This document shows, piece by piece, positions 1 through 12,615 of a stretch of DNA of 64,000 nt. This DNA comes from Nymphaea colorata. Taxonomy: Eukaryota > Streptophyta > Magnoliopsida > Nymphaeales > Nymphaeaceae. The stretch is from positions 33,265,934-33,329,933 of the forward strand of contig NC_045138.2 in the NCBI RefSeq assembly GCF_008831285.2. The letters are read 5' to 3'. Below the pieces are notes generated by a model. It searched no databases. It had not been told where the DNA came from and saw nothing but the letters and a program-made list of their open reading frames with translations. Numbering within the stretch: position 1 is the first letter of the stretch; every line of letters begins with the position of its first letter. The translations under genes and the position numbers were made by a program.

Positions 1-275
1 GATTCTCGCTGATACGCGCTGCTTTCCTGGCAGCGAACGCTTGCAGGAAAGGGTTCTTTCTGAATAACTGATTTGGGGTAGAAGGGCGGAGAGGTCTGAT
101 AGTGTATGATGTACCAAACGACTGAAAAGGAATGAACGTGCTTCTGCTTTGTCTCTTTCCACAGGATACCAGAAATTCTTTTCGGTTCCTAAGCAGAAAA
201 TCATTTCCCATCGGTTATACATATGCATGATTTGGTGCAAAACACACCTGATTTATATTTGTTATTTCTGAGCAG
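1..275 (+). other. intron (and perhaps preceding exon) of the cyclin gene
   Basis: This stretch ends in a pyrimidine-rich run and an AG at 274-275 directly before the coding exon at 276, so at least its right part is an intron. I could not place the donor or the preceding exon. The first 66 bases have a short open frame, but it does not clearly match the end of a cyclin C-terminal fold. Confidence 0.5.
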
Positions 276-575
276 GAGCAGCTAGCTGCCTGCTACGAGT
301 TGATGCAGGACATGATTGTGGTCGACAAGTACGAGCCTGCAGCCCGTTCGATGTCCAGCGATGATACGCCCGTTACCGTACTCGACCGCCATTGCTCGAG
401 CTCGGAAAGCGAGCTTGGAGACAGCGTCGTGGCGGCCTCCACGACGTCGTCCTCGGGTGGCTTGGCGACGCTCCAGCTCTACCAGACGGTGGCGTCGACC
501 AAGAGGCGGAGGCTCAATGGCCTGTGCACTGGCAAGATCGTGCAGGTCTCCCAGATGCAGCAGTGCTCAACGTGA
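276..575 (+). CDS. CYCD: Last exon of a probable D-type cyclin (5' part outside window)
   Basis: The exon opens in phase 0 after the AG acceptor at 274-275 and encodes about 99 residues to the TGA at 573-575. It begins EQLAACYELMQDM, like the last helix of the cyclin C-terminal fold in plant D cyclins. It continues through a serine-rich tail with VLDRHCSSSESE, comparable to the VLDA(S/T)C-x-S-S patch of CYCD proteins, and has a basic KRRRLN near the end, which fits a nuclear signal. D cyclins bind CDKA and phosphorylate RBR at the G1/S transition. The LxCxE RBR-binding motif and the cyclin box lie upstream, outside the window, so the family call rests only on the tail. The CYELMQ wording is closest to D1 types. 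Another serine-rich nuclear protein is possible. Confidence 0.6.
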   Translation, partial: EQLAACYELMQDMIVVDKYEPAARSMSSDDTPVTVLDRHCSSSESELGDSVVAASTTSSSGGLATLQLYQTVASTKRRRLNGLCTGKIVQVSQMQQCST

Positions 576-851
576 CCTGAACGCGACCCTCCAAGAACCC
601 CAGCTGCTAGTCTTTCCCTCTCTTCGTGCTTTAGTTATCTGTACGGATGTGCCAAGGGAGAGACCAAATAGTGAAAGGGATAAAGGTGGTAAGAAGGCCT
701 AGTCCAGTCTAGTTTCACCGGGGCAGGTAATCCTCGAGATCTTGCTCAACAATCGCTGGTCAATGTCTAGTTTTACCGTGAGTGGTCTTGCCTGGAAAAG
801 CCCTAGCCCCTTCTCTATTTCTTTCTGTGCGTTCAGGCTCTTATCTTAAAC

Positions 852-857
852 AATAAA
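852..857 (+). promoter_or_regulatory. Canonical AATAAA poly(A) signal for the cyclin-like gene
   Basis: A perfect AATAAA lies about 275 bases after the TGA, inside an A-rich stretch. This is a reasonable 3' UTR length for the upstream exon. Confidence 0.4.
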
Positions 858-3688
858 ACCAAGAAAAAATAGAAAAATTCGGAAAAAGCCGAAAAGGAGG
901 ACTCTGGTAGGTGATTTTGGTTCAGTTTGTTGTGGTGGTCCTTTTCCCTTTTTACTTTTTTTTTTTTTTGTCTCTCGAAGCGTTAAAACCTTCACTTGGA
1001 GGATGTTTCGGCTCGATGGGTCACATCACGCTCCTTTCTGCCTCTCCCATTCCCCAACACTGAGGACTTCAGCTGGGGGGACCCAAACATGACTCTCACA
1101 GCAGCCTCAGTTTTACAGAATTCCGGTACATGTTTGCTGAGAGCCAGCCTGAGAGGAACAGAAAAGCGAATGGTTGGTATCAGAGGCCAAGAACGAAACC
1201 ATCAGCGTGGACACATGTGGGGATCCTTGAAAGAAAGATGGAGGGACGTATACGACCGTAAATCTCGCGTTAACTTGCAAAGATCGGCGATTTTATTGCT
1301 GAGGAAGGAATCATGACAGAGGGGAAGGATCATGATCTTTAATTAATCAACCGTAATTGCTTTTAATTTACCACTCCACAAGTGATGCCTTAAACGCTTA
1401 TGGTCAGCCTGCAGGGCGCTGGAAGGTCCCAATGATTAATTAATCCATGTGTTCATTAGATATAATCAATTCACGTGCATGCTTCATCCGGAGAACTGAT
1501 GCTGCATGCTTCATCACAACAAGAAAAATAAATAGAACCGTGCTGATTGGTGCACGCCTTACTGAAGCTTCCTTGACACGTTGCCATCTGAAGCAGGCAT
1601 GGAGAACTTCATTTGTAGGTTAAAATGCTCAACTCCGAGTGAATCGTCCTTCCCTCCCCATCTTTTCTGAAAAAGAAAAGCTCTGGTGTAAGCGAACTTG
1701 CTGGGAGTGTTCGGATTTTCGCAGGCCTCTTATCATTCTATCGGTGTGGTGTCATTTATCCACGGTATATTTAAAAGTATCGACCGACCGATACTTTCGA
1801 AGGACGACCCTTAAACTGCGTTAGAAAACGAAACTGGAAATAAAAATGTTTAAAGTTTCGTCGTCCCGGAAGGCTCTCTTTCTCTGCCGAATGAATGTCC
1901 TGGACAAGGACCCGAACATTCCGCCGGGATCCCGATATCCAAAGAAAATTCCTTTTCGTGTTTTTCCTTTCCCTCACAAACTCCCGCATTTTGAGTCAAT
2001 AACTTCATATAGTGAGTTTTCTTCCTAATTACAGTATCGCATAAAATTAATTGCAGTTTTTAAGTCAAATCATTGTTGAATCGGAACACACATTCATTTG
2101 GCTAAAGTCCCGAATTTGTGTCGATCCAAATCAATGTTGAATCGGAACACACATTCATCTGGATCAAGTCCAGATTTGCACGAATCCAAGCCCTCAACGC
2201 CGACCCAGCCCGACCCCACCTTCAAGCCGTGAGTGTAAAGGCTGATGCTTGGGTCCACAGGCACCCAGCGCAAGGGGGTGAGGCCCAACCGGCAACTATG
2301 TCTTAAAAATTGACTTGGGAACCGAATCGGCGAGCCTGCTGAGAGCCGATTCATTGATTCGGCAGAACAGCACGCCAGTGAATCCGCCAAAAGCAGTTAA
2401 AAGATTAGATGACACCACGGAGATTCGATTCGGCCTCATTCTGAGAACACTGGGTCCAACGACCACCTGCTTCAATGGGACTGGGCTTGGGCTGTTTTGG
2501 CACCGAACATATTTATGTTAATGTGGAAAATCTCTCTCTCTCTCTCTCTAGGTTTTCCAGCAAAAACTTCCACACACTTGAACCTGGTCAGCTAAGGACA
2601 AGGAGGGCTAGCAGGTGTCGATGTTCAACCAAAACCAAAGATTTCAAACTTTACCATTTCTTCGATTTGGGTGCTTAATATTTGGCTTAAACGTGTCGGA
2701 GAATGAAAATGTTCGGGAGATTCACATTTGCAAACCACTTCATCCATGTGAGGAAAGTTGAGAATTCAAGCAACCAAAAACTCGCATTATTTACGATATA
2801 AATAGTTTTGTTTATGTGTTTAATTATTTTCTTCTTCTTGATCTCGCGAATGTGAGAGGGTACGGCAACAAGCAGAAGATGCTTCGCCCAGCAAAATCGA
2901 TTAATTACAATCCAAAAGAAACAGAAAGCAAAGGTTATGTTTAATGTGCAATGATTTCTTCTTTAACACAAACTGGGGGGCGTGAGCTTTGAGTTTGGGC
3001 AATTTATAACATGGAACCCACGGGGCAGAGAAGCTGGAGCCCAAGTTCCCCAAACCAGCATTGAATGCATTGGGAAGGAAAAGAAAGATTGCAGAGATGC
3101 ACATACTTTGAATCTCCGGCATTTAATATCTATATTGTGTAGTACATGATATGATAGTGTGGAGTCCTTTCCGATTCTGAACAGCAGGCATCATTCACTC
3201 TTGTTTTCAGGTACATGTCCTTCAAATGTTGGATCCACCCCAACAGACACATTTAGTGTGATTTATTTTCCTTGTCAGTCGGTGCCGATCGATCGATCGT
3301 CTGGAACGAACCATAGTATTCAGCTTTCAGGATGCCATAGGGAAAAAAATTCAATGGTCTGCAACTTTCGAATGCGAATGCCTTATATGATCTAATGAGT
3401 CAGATCGACCATTCGAACATGAATTGTCAACATATATTTAACAGGAATCAAGCATTTGGCACTAATGAAGGCAAATAACTGATCAGCAAAAAAAAAAATA
3501 GACCTCTATTTTCATCTGTATATCAGATTATTTGTATACATAAAACAAGTGGTTACCTCAAGTACTTTTGGCAAATTCTTCGATTCTTCTCTGTCTTTCT
3601 ACCCAAAGTTAATCTTTCGGTCGCCTTGTGCCCTTTTCAACAGTCTTAAATGTCTATGATGGCATTGGAAACATGCTTTAACATCTTA
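858..3688. other. Intergenic, no gene seen
   Basis: There is a T run of more than 12 near 955-970, a (TC)n run near 2530-2549 and a two-copy tandem duplication (listed separately). Open frames here are short and lack codon bias or recognisable motifs. Confidence 0.6.
2068..2190. repeat. Two-copy tandem duplication, unit about 61 bp
   Basis: The phrase TGTTGAATCGGAACACACAT occurs at about 2073 and again about 61 bases later. Each copy is followed by a CATTCATYTGG...AAGTCC block, and the copies differ by a few substitutions. This is a simple local duplication with no sign of coding. Confidence 0.75.
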
Positions 3689-4914
3689 GGCTGTGTTTGG
3701 ATGACACCCCAAAACAGGGTTTCTGGAGGAAAAACCTGGTTTTGAGCAGGTTTTGTAAAAGCTGCCCTCTCCCAGGTTTTTCATCTGAAAACCTGGTTTT
3801 GAGCAGGGGCAGCGTGAATTGGTTCTATCAATAACATGCATTAGTGCAGCTCCATGAACCACAGAGTATTGTTTATAGGTTTCAGCCTTGCATCTTGAAG
3901 CTGCTTTGCGGTGGACGAGAACATGCATAGGCATCCTTTGCAGCTGCTGCAGGTATAATCTCCCTTTTATTTAGTTGCATCTCTATGATCCATCTATTAG
4001 GTTGTATTGACGTTCCACCATGAATTTTTTCATTTTTTGTTTCTTGTTCGTTTTTATTTGTCCACTATTGGAGCTACAAAACATTAGAAATACCATACTG
4101 ATATATATCAGTGTGTAAAGTATGAACATCGTTCTGCACATCTGAGAAAGACATCTCATGTTCACAAATTTGTGCAAGTGCTTGATCACCATCTAAATTT
4201 GGAATCTTAATGTATATGAAAGGTTTTAAACCTGCTAAACTGTCATCGTTGCACAATTGGGGAGTATCAGTTGTTAAAATCCTCTATGTTGCTGCAATGC
4301 TTGTTGTCTTTCTTGTGTGCTTGTGCCTTTCCTAGCTACTTAAGAGTTACTGAAAGTGGTGCCTTCCATCGATTGTTAGTGTCCTATTGGAAGCTCACAA
4401 TGTTATTCTATTTGTTTCAAATTCTTTGTGTTGGCCATTTTTTGCCAGCAAGATCGGTTGGACAAAAGAGAATGGTGTGCTCAAATTCTACGGTGCATGT
4501 CAGTATATGCATTTCTAAGAGGCAATAAACATTGGTCGTTTTCAAATTTATCAGGGGAAACTCAATATGTTGAACCTGGCAACTTTCTTTCTACTTAAAA
4601 CTACTTGACATGTTTAACTGGTTTTGATACTAGCAATGCAGTGTACCTATTGGTGTTTCAAATTTCAGCCCGTTTCAGCTGAAATTTGGTTCTAGAGCCA
4701 CAGTTAAAAAACCAGGTTATGTTCATCTGAAATTTGGTTCTAGAGCCACAGTTAAAAAAGCAGGTTTTGTTCATCCAAACAAAAACCCAGTTTAAAAGGA
4801 AAAAACGTGATTTTGTATTGGCATCCAAACAGGAAAACGAGGCTTTAAACCAGGTTTGCAAAACCAGGTTTCCTCACAATCTGGTTTTGAAGGCATGTCA
4901 TGCAAACAATCCCT
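3689..4914. mobile_element. Non-autonomous Harbinger/Tourist-like DNA transposon (about 1.2 kb)
   Basis: The left end reads GGCTGTGTTTGGATGACACC. The reverse complement of the right end reads GGGATTGTTTGCATGACATG, giving imperfect terminal inverted repeats. Both ends are flanked by TTA (3686-3688 and 4915-4917), the 3-bp target duplication typical of PIF/Harbinger elements. The subterminal regions are packed with AAACCAGGTTTT-type motifs and a 52-bp near-perfect direct repeat (CTGAAATTTGGTTCTAGAGC at about 4679 and 4728). I see no transposase in the middle. A related copy lies at 25364-25640. The superfamily assignment is inferred from the TSD and TIR style only. Confidence 0.6.
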
Positions 4915-4917
4915 TTA

Positions 4918-5870
4918 GTCTTTCAAAATTTGCACATTCTTTTGTCAAATTCTTCTAAAATCCCGAAACGAGTTTTGATACAAGCAGTTGGAAAGGAAAT
5001 TAATTTACCGCATTTCCTTCTTTTTTTCCAATTTTCGTATATTTTGAGTGATATATTTTGTTAAATAATCTCTTCTGCTAAATGAGACTAAAGTAATTCG
5101 GCTTCTCATTAACCATATCTAACCGTTACCTCCCATTATCTCACCTTTCTGAAAAGAACAGCAAAAGATGTTGTTCAAGGAAGTCACTGATATCTCATGA
5201 GCCCTGGTCAGAAGGACCTGAATTTTGAACAGAGCATGATGGGGAGGAGGCGCCTACATTAATATAGGAGTTTCCAGCTTATTCATTGCCACTCGATTGG
5301 GCCCAATAGTAACATGAGGTGAGTTCCATCTAGTCCCCACCACCAGGATCTTCATCTGCATAGATATATAGATGAGACTTCTTCTTTGGGGAGAAGGATA
5401 TCTAAAGCTACATGTGCAGATCTGTCAATGAGTTGGGTATCTGCCAGATCTCAGTTTGACAGTATTCAACAAAACAAAACTATGCAAATTCCAGTACTCA
5501 CTCTGTTAATAATCTAGGTTTTCAGAAAGTAAATTTCAACTCAGCTCGATATAAACTGTGTGTTACATGATTGTTGTGGTAAAATGATCATACAGTGCGA
5601 GTGGTAATGCCAAAGTTTTGTGAGTAGAAGATATAAAATTGCCGTGACGTCCACCTGCAGAAGGGAAGTCCGTGCTCAGCCGCTGCTAGCAAAATGGACC
5701 ACAGGAGCGCGAAATTCGAGCTGGCTTCTGAACCACATGAGACGATCCTAGATACATTTATTTCGTTTGTTCCTTCGTCTTCTTCACTGGTCCCAGTTGC
5801 ATTGCAGTTTTAACTTCAAAGAGACAGTGCGTGCAAGGAAGTTCCAAGATCTGTTTTCTTTTTCTCAGTA
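4918..5870. other. Intergenic, no gene seen
   Basis: AT-rich sequence with no supported coding region, RNA gene or clear repeat. Confidence 0.5.
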
Positions 5871-5872
5871 CA

Positions 5873-6124
5873 TTGATTGCACATGCAAAAACGAACGTCT
5901 CATGGATTGGCCGTGAGTTATTTCCATCGCTAATTTGTGGAGGTGGAAAGAATCGTCCGAATGGGAGATCGATTTCACTGAAAGGGGAGGCATGGCTCTG
6001 GGGCCTGAGGGGATCAGACGGAACGATAGTGGGCACCGGGAAAGGATATATGTCAGGTGGTGCATTGATCGCTACGAGTTGGCCGGTCCCAGAGCTGCCC
6101 GTGAAGGCCTTTACCAGGGTCTGA
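5873..6124 (+). pseudogene. Relic of an AT-hook (AHL) PPC/DUF296 domain
   Basis: The plus-strand frame ending at the TGA at 6122-6124 reads SISL, then GSDGTIVGTGKGYMSGGALI, then ATSWPVPELPVKAF. This matches the order of the PPC-domain signature of AHL proteins (SLSISL...G.DGR(I/V)(V/L)GG.V.G.LIA..PV.V...SF). The matching IGRELFPSL just upstream resembles the GRFEI-SLSG strand. No AT-hook and no full-length PPC domain can be read, and inserted residues disrupt the strands, so I call it a decayed fragment. AHL proteins bind AT-rich DNA in the nucleus. A long minus-strand frame (5758-6165) overlaps and is probably its shadow. The similarity is by eye and may be chance. Confidence 0.35.
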
Positions 6125-9100
6125 TGGTTTTCCAAGGGATCGCTTTCTAGGGTGTTAAACTGCAAAGATCTTCAAAGGAGGATAATCAGCTGCTTGATTT
6201 CTCTACAAAAGAGTGTTATGTAATATAATATACACTGCACGATAACGTTTAGATGTTATCTCCTCCAAAAGAAAAGGGAAACTATATTACAACAATTTGA
6301 TAACGTCCAACATAGGGTTCAATGACGATGCTCCTTGTTATGTCCTTAATCTGATGCAGAATTGGTGATTCGATTCCACCGCCCTCTTAGTTTAGGACTG
6401 GTTCAGGCTTTGAGTAGAAAGAGGAACACCCACTAATAAAAGCACCTGCATTAACTCATTTCTTTTCTTCCTCATGTTTTCGTCACCTCTGCGAGTGAAT
6501 CTTTCATCGTTTTCAGGTATCGATCAAGCGTTGTCTTAAAAAAAGCGATAAGCGACTGGCCTGCCATACAGCACAATTAAAACCTGAAATGGAATGAACT
6601 CAATGATGGCACTACTCAAAAGAGAGATTTAAACCCTCAACCAACGGTCTATCAGCCAGGGCCCCGGCCAGATTGTTCGACCACAAACAGCAGTCATCAT
6701 GAAGTTGAAACCCACCGCCTCCATTGAATCTTGAGCATGCCTCTCTCGACCTCACGAATGATTTACAAGTAGAAATGGTAAGTATATGGTGAAAGATATA
6801 ATTTTCAAAATTTTCCACACTGTACATGCACTCTTAGTTAAAAAAAAAAAAAAAAAAAAAAAAAACCTGTTTTTAAAAAACGATTCATAAAACGACAAAA
6901 CCCACTTTTTTTAATGCAAAAAGAGAAACTCAATTTTCAAGTTCTTTCACGATTTTTCCCATTTTTAGGTAGTTTTTGTGTTTTTTTCATGCCAAACTGC
7001 TTGTTTCTATGTTTTTAAATTTTTATTAATTGCCATGAGCTTATTTTTTATGTTATCTTATTACTTTCCAATTTATTTTATTTTTCCTTAGTTTTTAAGA
7101 TTTTTGTAATATTTTAAAAATATGTCGTATTTTTCCATTTTTTCAAACCTACCGCCTTTAAAACACGAACACGATAAATACATATATATATATAGGGCTC
7201 AATTAATGCTTGACATTGCCTCCTAACTAATCAGAATAACCCCAATAATTTGCTCAAGGACCACCGACTTTGCCGGGGTGGCCGTGGCTCCCTCCCGGTC
7301 CCCAGACGTATCGGGCCTTGCACATCAATGCATCTCAAACTTCTCCGGCCATTAACCATAAAGAGATCGGCCACAAAAAGGATGGGAGCAAAAATTCGGC
7401 AGCATCATCACAGATGATGTTGATGCGATGAGCGGCGCCTTTAATATTATCATATAGCATGACAATTGGCAGAAAGCGGTCGACTACCTTCAATGCAGCG
7501 AAGCATGATTATTAGAGATCGACGATCGGAAGAAAGTGGCTCATCGAAGCATGATCCTCTAAGAGCCTGGGAGCAATACTTTTCATGGTAAGGATGATTC
7601 ATATTGCCCTACATATTCTTGCATTTCATTTCATCCAAGTCTCTATGACAAGTACTTCCAGTTGGAATATAAAATGGACATTGGTTCTACTTGGAATCAA
7701 AATCAATTTATTGATGCTTAACATGATAACAGTACAATGTAAAAAACAAAAAATACAAATCTTGAAACAAATCTCAAATCAGAAACTCAATCTGTCGTGC
7801 ATGGTAGAATATATGGACCTCATCTCAAGTATTATTTAATTCATGCCATCATAAAAGCTGGCCCTCCTCGTCAGCTGTATGGAGCCATTTACAGTAGATA
7901 TCTCGAAATAGACGCCAATTTAATATGCCCAAAAGATACTAGTTAGGTAATCTAAACAAACCAAAAAAGCAGAAAGCTAAAGTCCTGCAACCCAAGATGA
8001 ATGGACATCGAATGTCATCAACACGAAATGACCAACATTCCGAGAATAGCCACTTCACATTCTACTTCTCTCTCTCTCTCTTTCTGTTTTCTTCTTGGTA
8101 GGCGACATTCGATTGTCATTAAGAACAGTGGCTTCTTCCCAACTCTTGGACCAAATAAATTCAAAGTCAAGAAAGACTATATATATATATATAACTTCGG
8201 CCTAACTCCGACACTTAAACCTAGCTAGCTAGGTGGATTAGCTTGAGGCCGTTGATTAGCAAATAAGCATCTTAGGTTTTGTATCAGATAACTTATCAAT
8301 TGCATGAAATACTTTTCTATTGGAGAAAGACGACGAGAATCGGATGTGGAAAATATTTACCTCCTAAAGGGGCCTGGCTCCCGCTTAGATCAAACGCCGG
8401 TCTACGTCGCTATCGAAAAACTTAAATAGTCCTGCCCGGGCAGGTCAGGTCAACGTAGCCTAAGACCTGCCCGGGTTAGCTGACTGAGCTCGACCCAGCA
8501 CGTCCTAGTCAATCACGTGACATACTTCACATGTTCCCAACTAACTTCAGACCCAGCATCACTTTCCACCAGCATTTCACGGTTTATTCGATGCATCCTT
8601 TACTTTTAGTTACCACTCTCTTATGCCAACCAAATCAATTGTGAAAATGATTGATTGGAATCGGCAAAGTTAATCTTGAAATTGACCCTAAGTTTGATCA
8701 ACAATCAAATATTTGCTTATCGAAACCATCGCGCGGAGACTTTGGCCAGGACTTGACCCACTGAGGCCGTCTCACCTGAATCGAGGTCGGTGAAGTCAAT
8801 GACGTGCGCGAGGGAACTTGACATGAACTGTAATTACGTGCAATTTCATCCATGAGATTCCAAGTCTGCGTTTTTTGTAATCGAATTCCACTTGAGCTGA
8901 ACGTTGGTACTTTCAAATGGATCGGGATACAGATCTGGGTAGCATATAGATCCAAGTGGGGATATATGTGAACTGTCTCTAGTTGTAATGCTTAAACTGT
9001 TCTTTTATACAGTGCTGATAAATAACGACGGCTTCTTCTTTCTGAAAATGCCACGATGGTATTCATCGATATTGCTTGAACCGTGATGATGCTCTGTATA

Positions 9101-12100
9101 TATTCAGATGGCATCGTTTTCTGACGTTGCTTGTGCCATCATCTTGCATGAACAACTATTCTTATATTTATTTGCTTGAAAGTCATTTCCTAGAAGTGTC
9201 AAAAAGTTTTTTCTGCTTCCTTCAGAAGGAAGGCCTTTCTTTTTCTTATGAAAGTCGTTTTTTACGTTAATTAATTATGTAAGTTTTTATAAAAGCTCAG
9301 TTTAAGTTTGTTGAGCCTTAATCGAGTTGAGCTCGAGTTATGGTAAAGTAATAGTTTATATATTCAAACGAGTTTTTCAAACCTTAATAGAATCGAGCTC
9401 GATCTCAACACGTAACTGCCGAGTCGAGCTCGAACTGCTTCTATCGAGCTCCAGCCGAGCTCAAGGTTTCATTAGTCGAGCCGAGCTTGAGTTGGCTGAA
9501 CTCAGGCTCGACTCGGCTTGTGTTTTGACCCCCTTTGCCAATGAACCATATGGAACCAAGGGCAGATATAGGTAGGGTCTTGCCCCGCTCAACCCATTCT
9601 CTAAAAACATAATTTAATTGTTGGACTTGGGTCAACTTATATAAGACAGCTCCATGAGACCCGAGGTCACTGTTCCAATTAAAAATTTGTTAACCATATA
9701 TTTAGTTTTTCATGAAAAAAATTCTGACTTCACCCTTGAGGACCTGTGTATTAAGAGGACCCAATCGAATCACACACTCAAACCATGCTATAAACCTGGC
9801 TTTTCATTAAACTATTGAACTTTTGCGTCAAATGATTAAATGTATATGGTTCTGATGCTAAAAGTAGTTTCGTGGAAAATACAAGTTTCTGACACGGTTT
9901 TAAAGTCATCTAGACTAGCTAAAATTGACTAAAGTGTGCAGACCTGACCTGAGATCTTAATTTTATCAAGATCTTTGTAGATCTACCATCCATCCGGCTA
10001 AGGATGTCAACCGATTGGATTCAAAGTGGATATATTATTAACTATATCTACTTTTTTTGAAATTCTAAGATTTAAATATGAACAAAAAAAGGTCAGATCT
10101 GAATCTGAATTCGAAATTTGATTTCATAATCCGAATCACATTTTTGTAATCATATATTCAAATTTTCAACATGTGAGAGTATTGGATATAAGATATTTGT
10201 TTAAAACTAAATTTGAAACCGAATCCGATCCGATTTTTCAATTAGATATTTAATTTCTTTCCATATCCCATTTTTTTAAGAATGTTCAGTTAGATATCGG
10301 ATTCGATCTGCAACTGCTTCAGTTACACTTCACAGTTTGAAGCACCAAGATATACCATGATATTGAATCAGAAATCATTATTTATTCAATTTTTCCTAGA
10401 CGGCTGAACTTTCAATGACCAAAACTTCCGAAACACTTCACTATCTTTATTTAACTATGGCAATAAATAGATAATACGACAGGGAAGGAAGCCAACACCG
10501 AAGCAGCTCTATCGTCAACTCTTCCGTCTTCTCATATCTCATAATCAAATGTGCACCATGCACATTGAAAGGGAAGGAAGCTGAGGAGAGTCGCCGTGCT
10601 AACGCTTGTGAGTGTATATATATATATATAAATTGTTAACATTTTTCAATGTTGATCCAAACTTGTATTCCGATCTGAGAAAATGGATCATGCTATCCAA
10701 ATCTCGATGCAAGAATCTACATCTTAAAGGACCATGTTAGGACCCTTTTTTCATCAAAAGCTCGATGCTTTTTCATGGTAAAAACATACAGGCACGGCAA
10801 AATAAACTCTTTTAGCTTTCAAATTTCTTCTGTTAGAAGAATGATATCTCTCAAGGCCGTCGGAGTATCTTGGACTCCGTTCCTTGCTGCTATGTTTAAC
10901 CAACGATCGTGGGATTGGATTGATCGTTGTCTTCATTCTCTGATTTCTGAGAGTTTGAGTGTCTTTTTCGCCTCTTAAAGATATTGTTTCTTGGTGTTGA
11001 AGGAAAATTGCATGACTTTTATATAGTCAAGTTTTTATCAAGTGCCAGGCCTTTCGAACTGTGATTGGCATATGAAAAATTGAGTTAATTAAGTAATCCC
11101 TGTGGTCTTAATTATATTAATATATGAAGCAATGGTGGAGTTAAAAAGAAAATTGGCTGAAGGGGTGCTCGTTTAAAAATACTCATAGCTGGTTATACAC
11201 TTATATATATATATGTCTATTTAAAAATAAAAAATTTTTAAGAGGCTGGTGTGAGTAATTCACCATGTAGCTCCTCCTCTATTGATATGAAGATCTACTA
11301 TATGAAGATGACGTAGGCGCTTAGCTTTTCAATGAAGGTTTAGGATGAAACTCTGTGGCAGAGAAGAGTCGAAGATAACTCTCTCTTTCTCTCTCTAGAA
11401 ACTTAATTTAAAAAGGAACGAGCAGGGACCGGATATGTAAACCTTGGACGCCGTTTTTTCAAGGACACGAAACTTGTTTCATAGGTTCTTCAGGCATAAA
11501 AAATTAAAAAATGTTCTGAAGGTTGGGGTCCTTGAAAAGATGTTGCTAGTTGAAATATCAATGTTTTAATAATAAAGTATTGAAGCAATACTAACCAAAA
11601 TCATTCGAAATATATAAATACATATACTGCAAGAAGTTCCCAATACGCGTTTACTTAAAGAGAGGGAAGGGAAGAACAGATTAAGACCAAATTAACAAAG
11701 TGTGGAAGGGGAATAAGGTCGCGGACTCCTTGCATCCTTACTCCGGTCCCTCCATCCTCTTCTCAAAATACATAGAAAAAACAAGTGAAACCTACAGCCC
11801 GTGCCTCTTGTGTTCATTTACGTAGCCCACGTGGTTGCTACTTTTCATCAATAAATGTATGAAAATAATCAAAGTGTTGAAATTTTCGTGCTTTTAATAG
11901 CTTTTCACAAGGCATTAAATGTTCGAAAAGTAGCTTAACGATTAAAAATAAACTGCTGGAGTGAAAAAAATTTGCGGATTAGTCTCCCTGGCGGCAATGC
12001 TACTTTTGAACATCAGCTTTTTCTCGTTGATTTTTGAACATAAAATGTTGTTTTCTTGAAGAAAATGTATGATTAAAAGTGCCAGAGTTCTCCCTGGTGA

Positions 12101-12615
12101 GCTGGCGGGTCATAACTCATAAGTCCGCGGCCTGACCCGCGCCAATCTAGCGACCTCCACCAATTCCTGAAATACCCTCAGACCTGACACTGTAATACAA
12201 GCAGCCGTTTCTTAACTCGCTCGGACCCATCAGGTCACATCCGTCAAAAAAAAAAAGAAAAAAGAAAGTAATCTTGCATGAATTCGTTTTGGCTTCCCGC
12301 AATCTGCCTTTACTCGGGACGGGCGGCGGTGCGGGCCCCCAGAACTCCCTCCTCTACGTCGTTGACCGCTTGTTGTTTAAAATAGGACGACCGAGGACCT
12401 GGAGAGCTTACCCGCGAAGGCGAGTGGCGCGAGAAACCGAAGGCTGCCGGAGCAGCGGCGGCGTCGACAGCAAACTTCGGTGGTGCGGATTCGCGCCACC
12501 GAAAGAGCGGCCTTCAGAGCGGGGCGACGCCTGCCGAGGGTGCTGACCGGATGACCCACCGGACTGGAGACGGTTTTCACGCCTGAGCCTCATCTGTTTG
12601 CCCCTTGACGTAAAA
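6125..12615. other. Long AT-rich intergenic region with decayed repeats
   Basis: No gene is supported. It holds an A run of about 26 (6840-6865), several short (TA)n tracts (for example 8178-8194 and 10614-10631), and a block rich in GAGCTCGAG-type words (9315-9520) like the tails of many plant transposon relics. A block of GGATTCGGATCC-style words (10000-10300) also suggests an old transposon. The last 300 bases are GC-rich and probably include the promoter and leader of the gene at 12616. Confidence 0.55.

Noticed and set aside
1-66. Open frame that might be the preceding cyclin exon
   Set aside because: It lacks the residues expected just before the last cyclin helix, and no good donor site follows.
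5758-6165. 135-codon minus-strand ORF rich in Pro
   Set aside because: It overlaps the PPC-like frame on the other strand, its own product matches nothing, and no splice signals support it.
6596-6745. tRNA-like words on the minus strand suggesting another SINE
   Set aside because: The A and B boxes are poor and there is no target duplication.
8432-8445. Perfect palindrome CCTGCCCGGGCAGG
   Set aside because: It is isolated and short, in a decayed region where related words recur. No promoter or gene is nearby.
9315-9520. Dense GAGCTCGAG words that could be a regulatory cluster
   Set aside because: This word pattern is common in old plant transposon tails, and no gene lies nearby.
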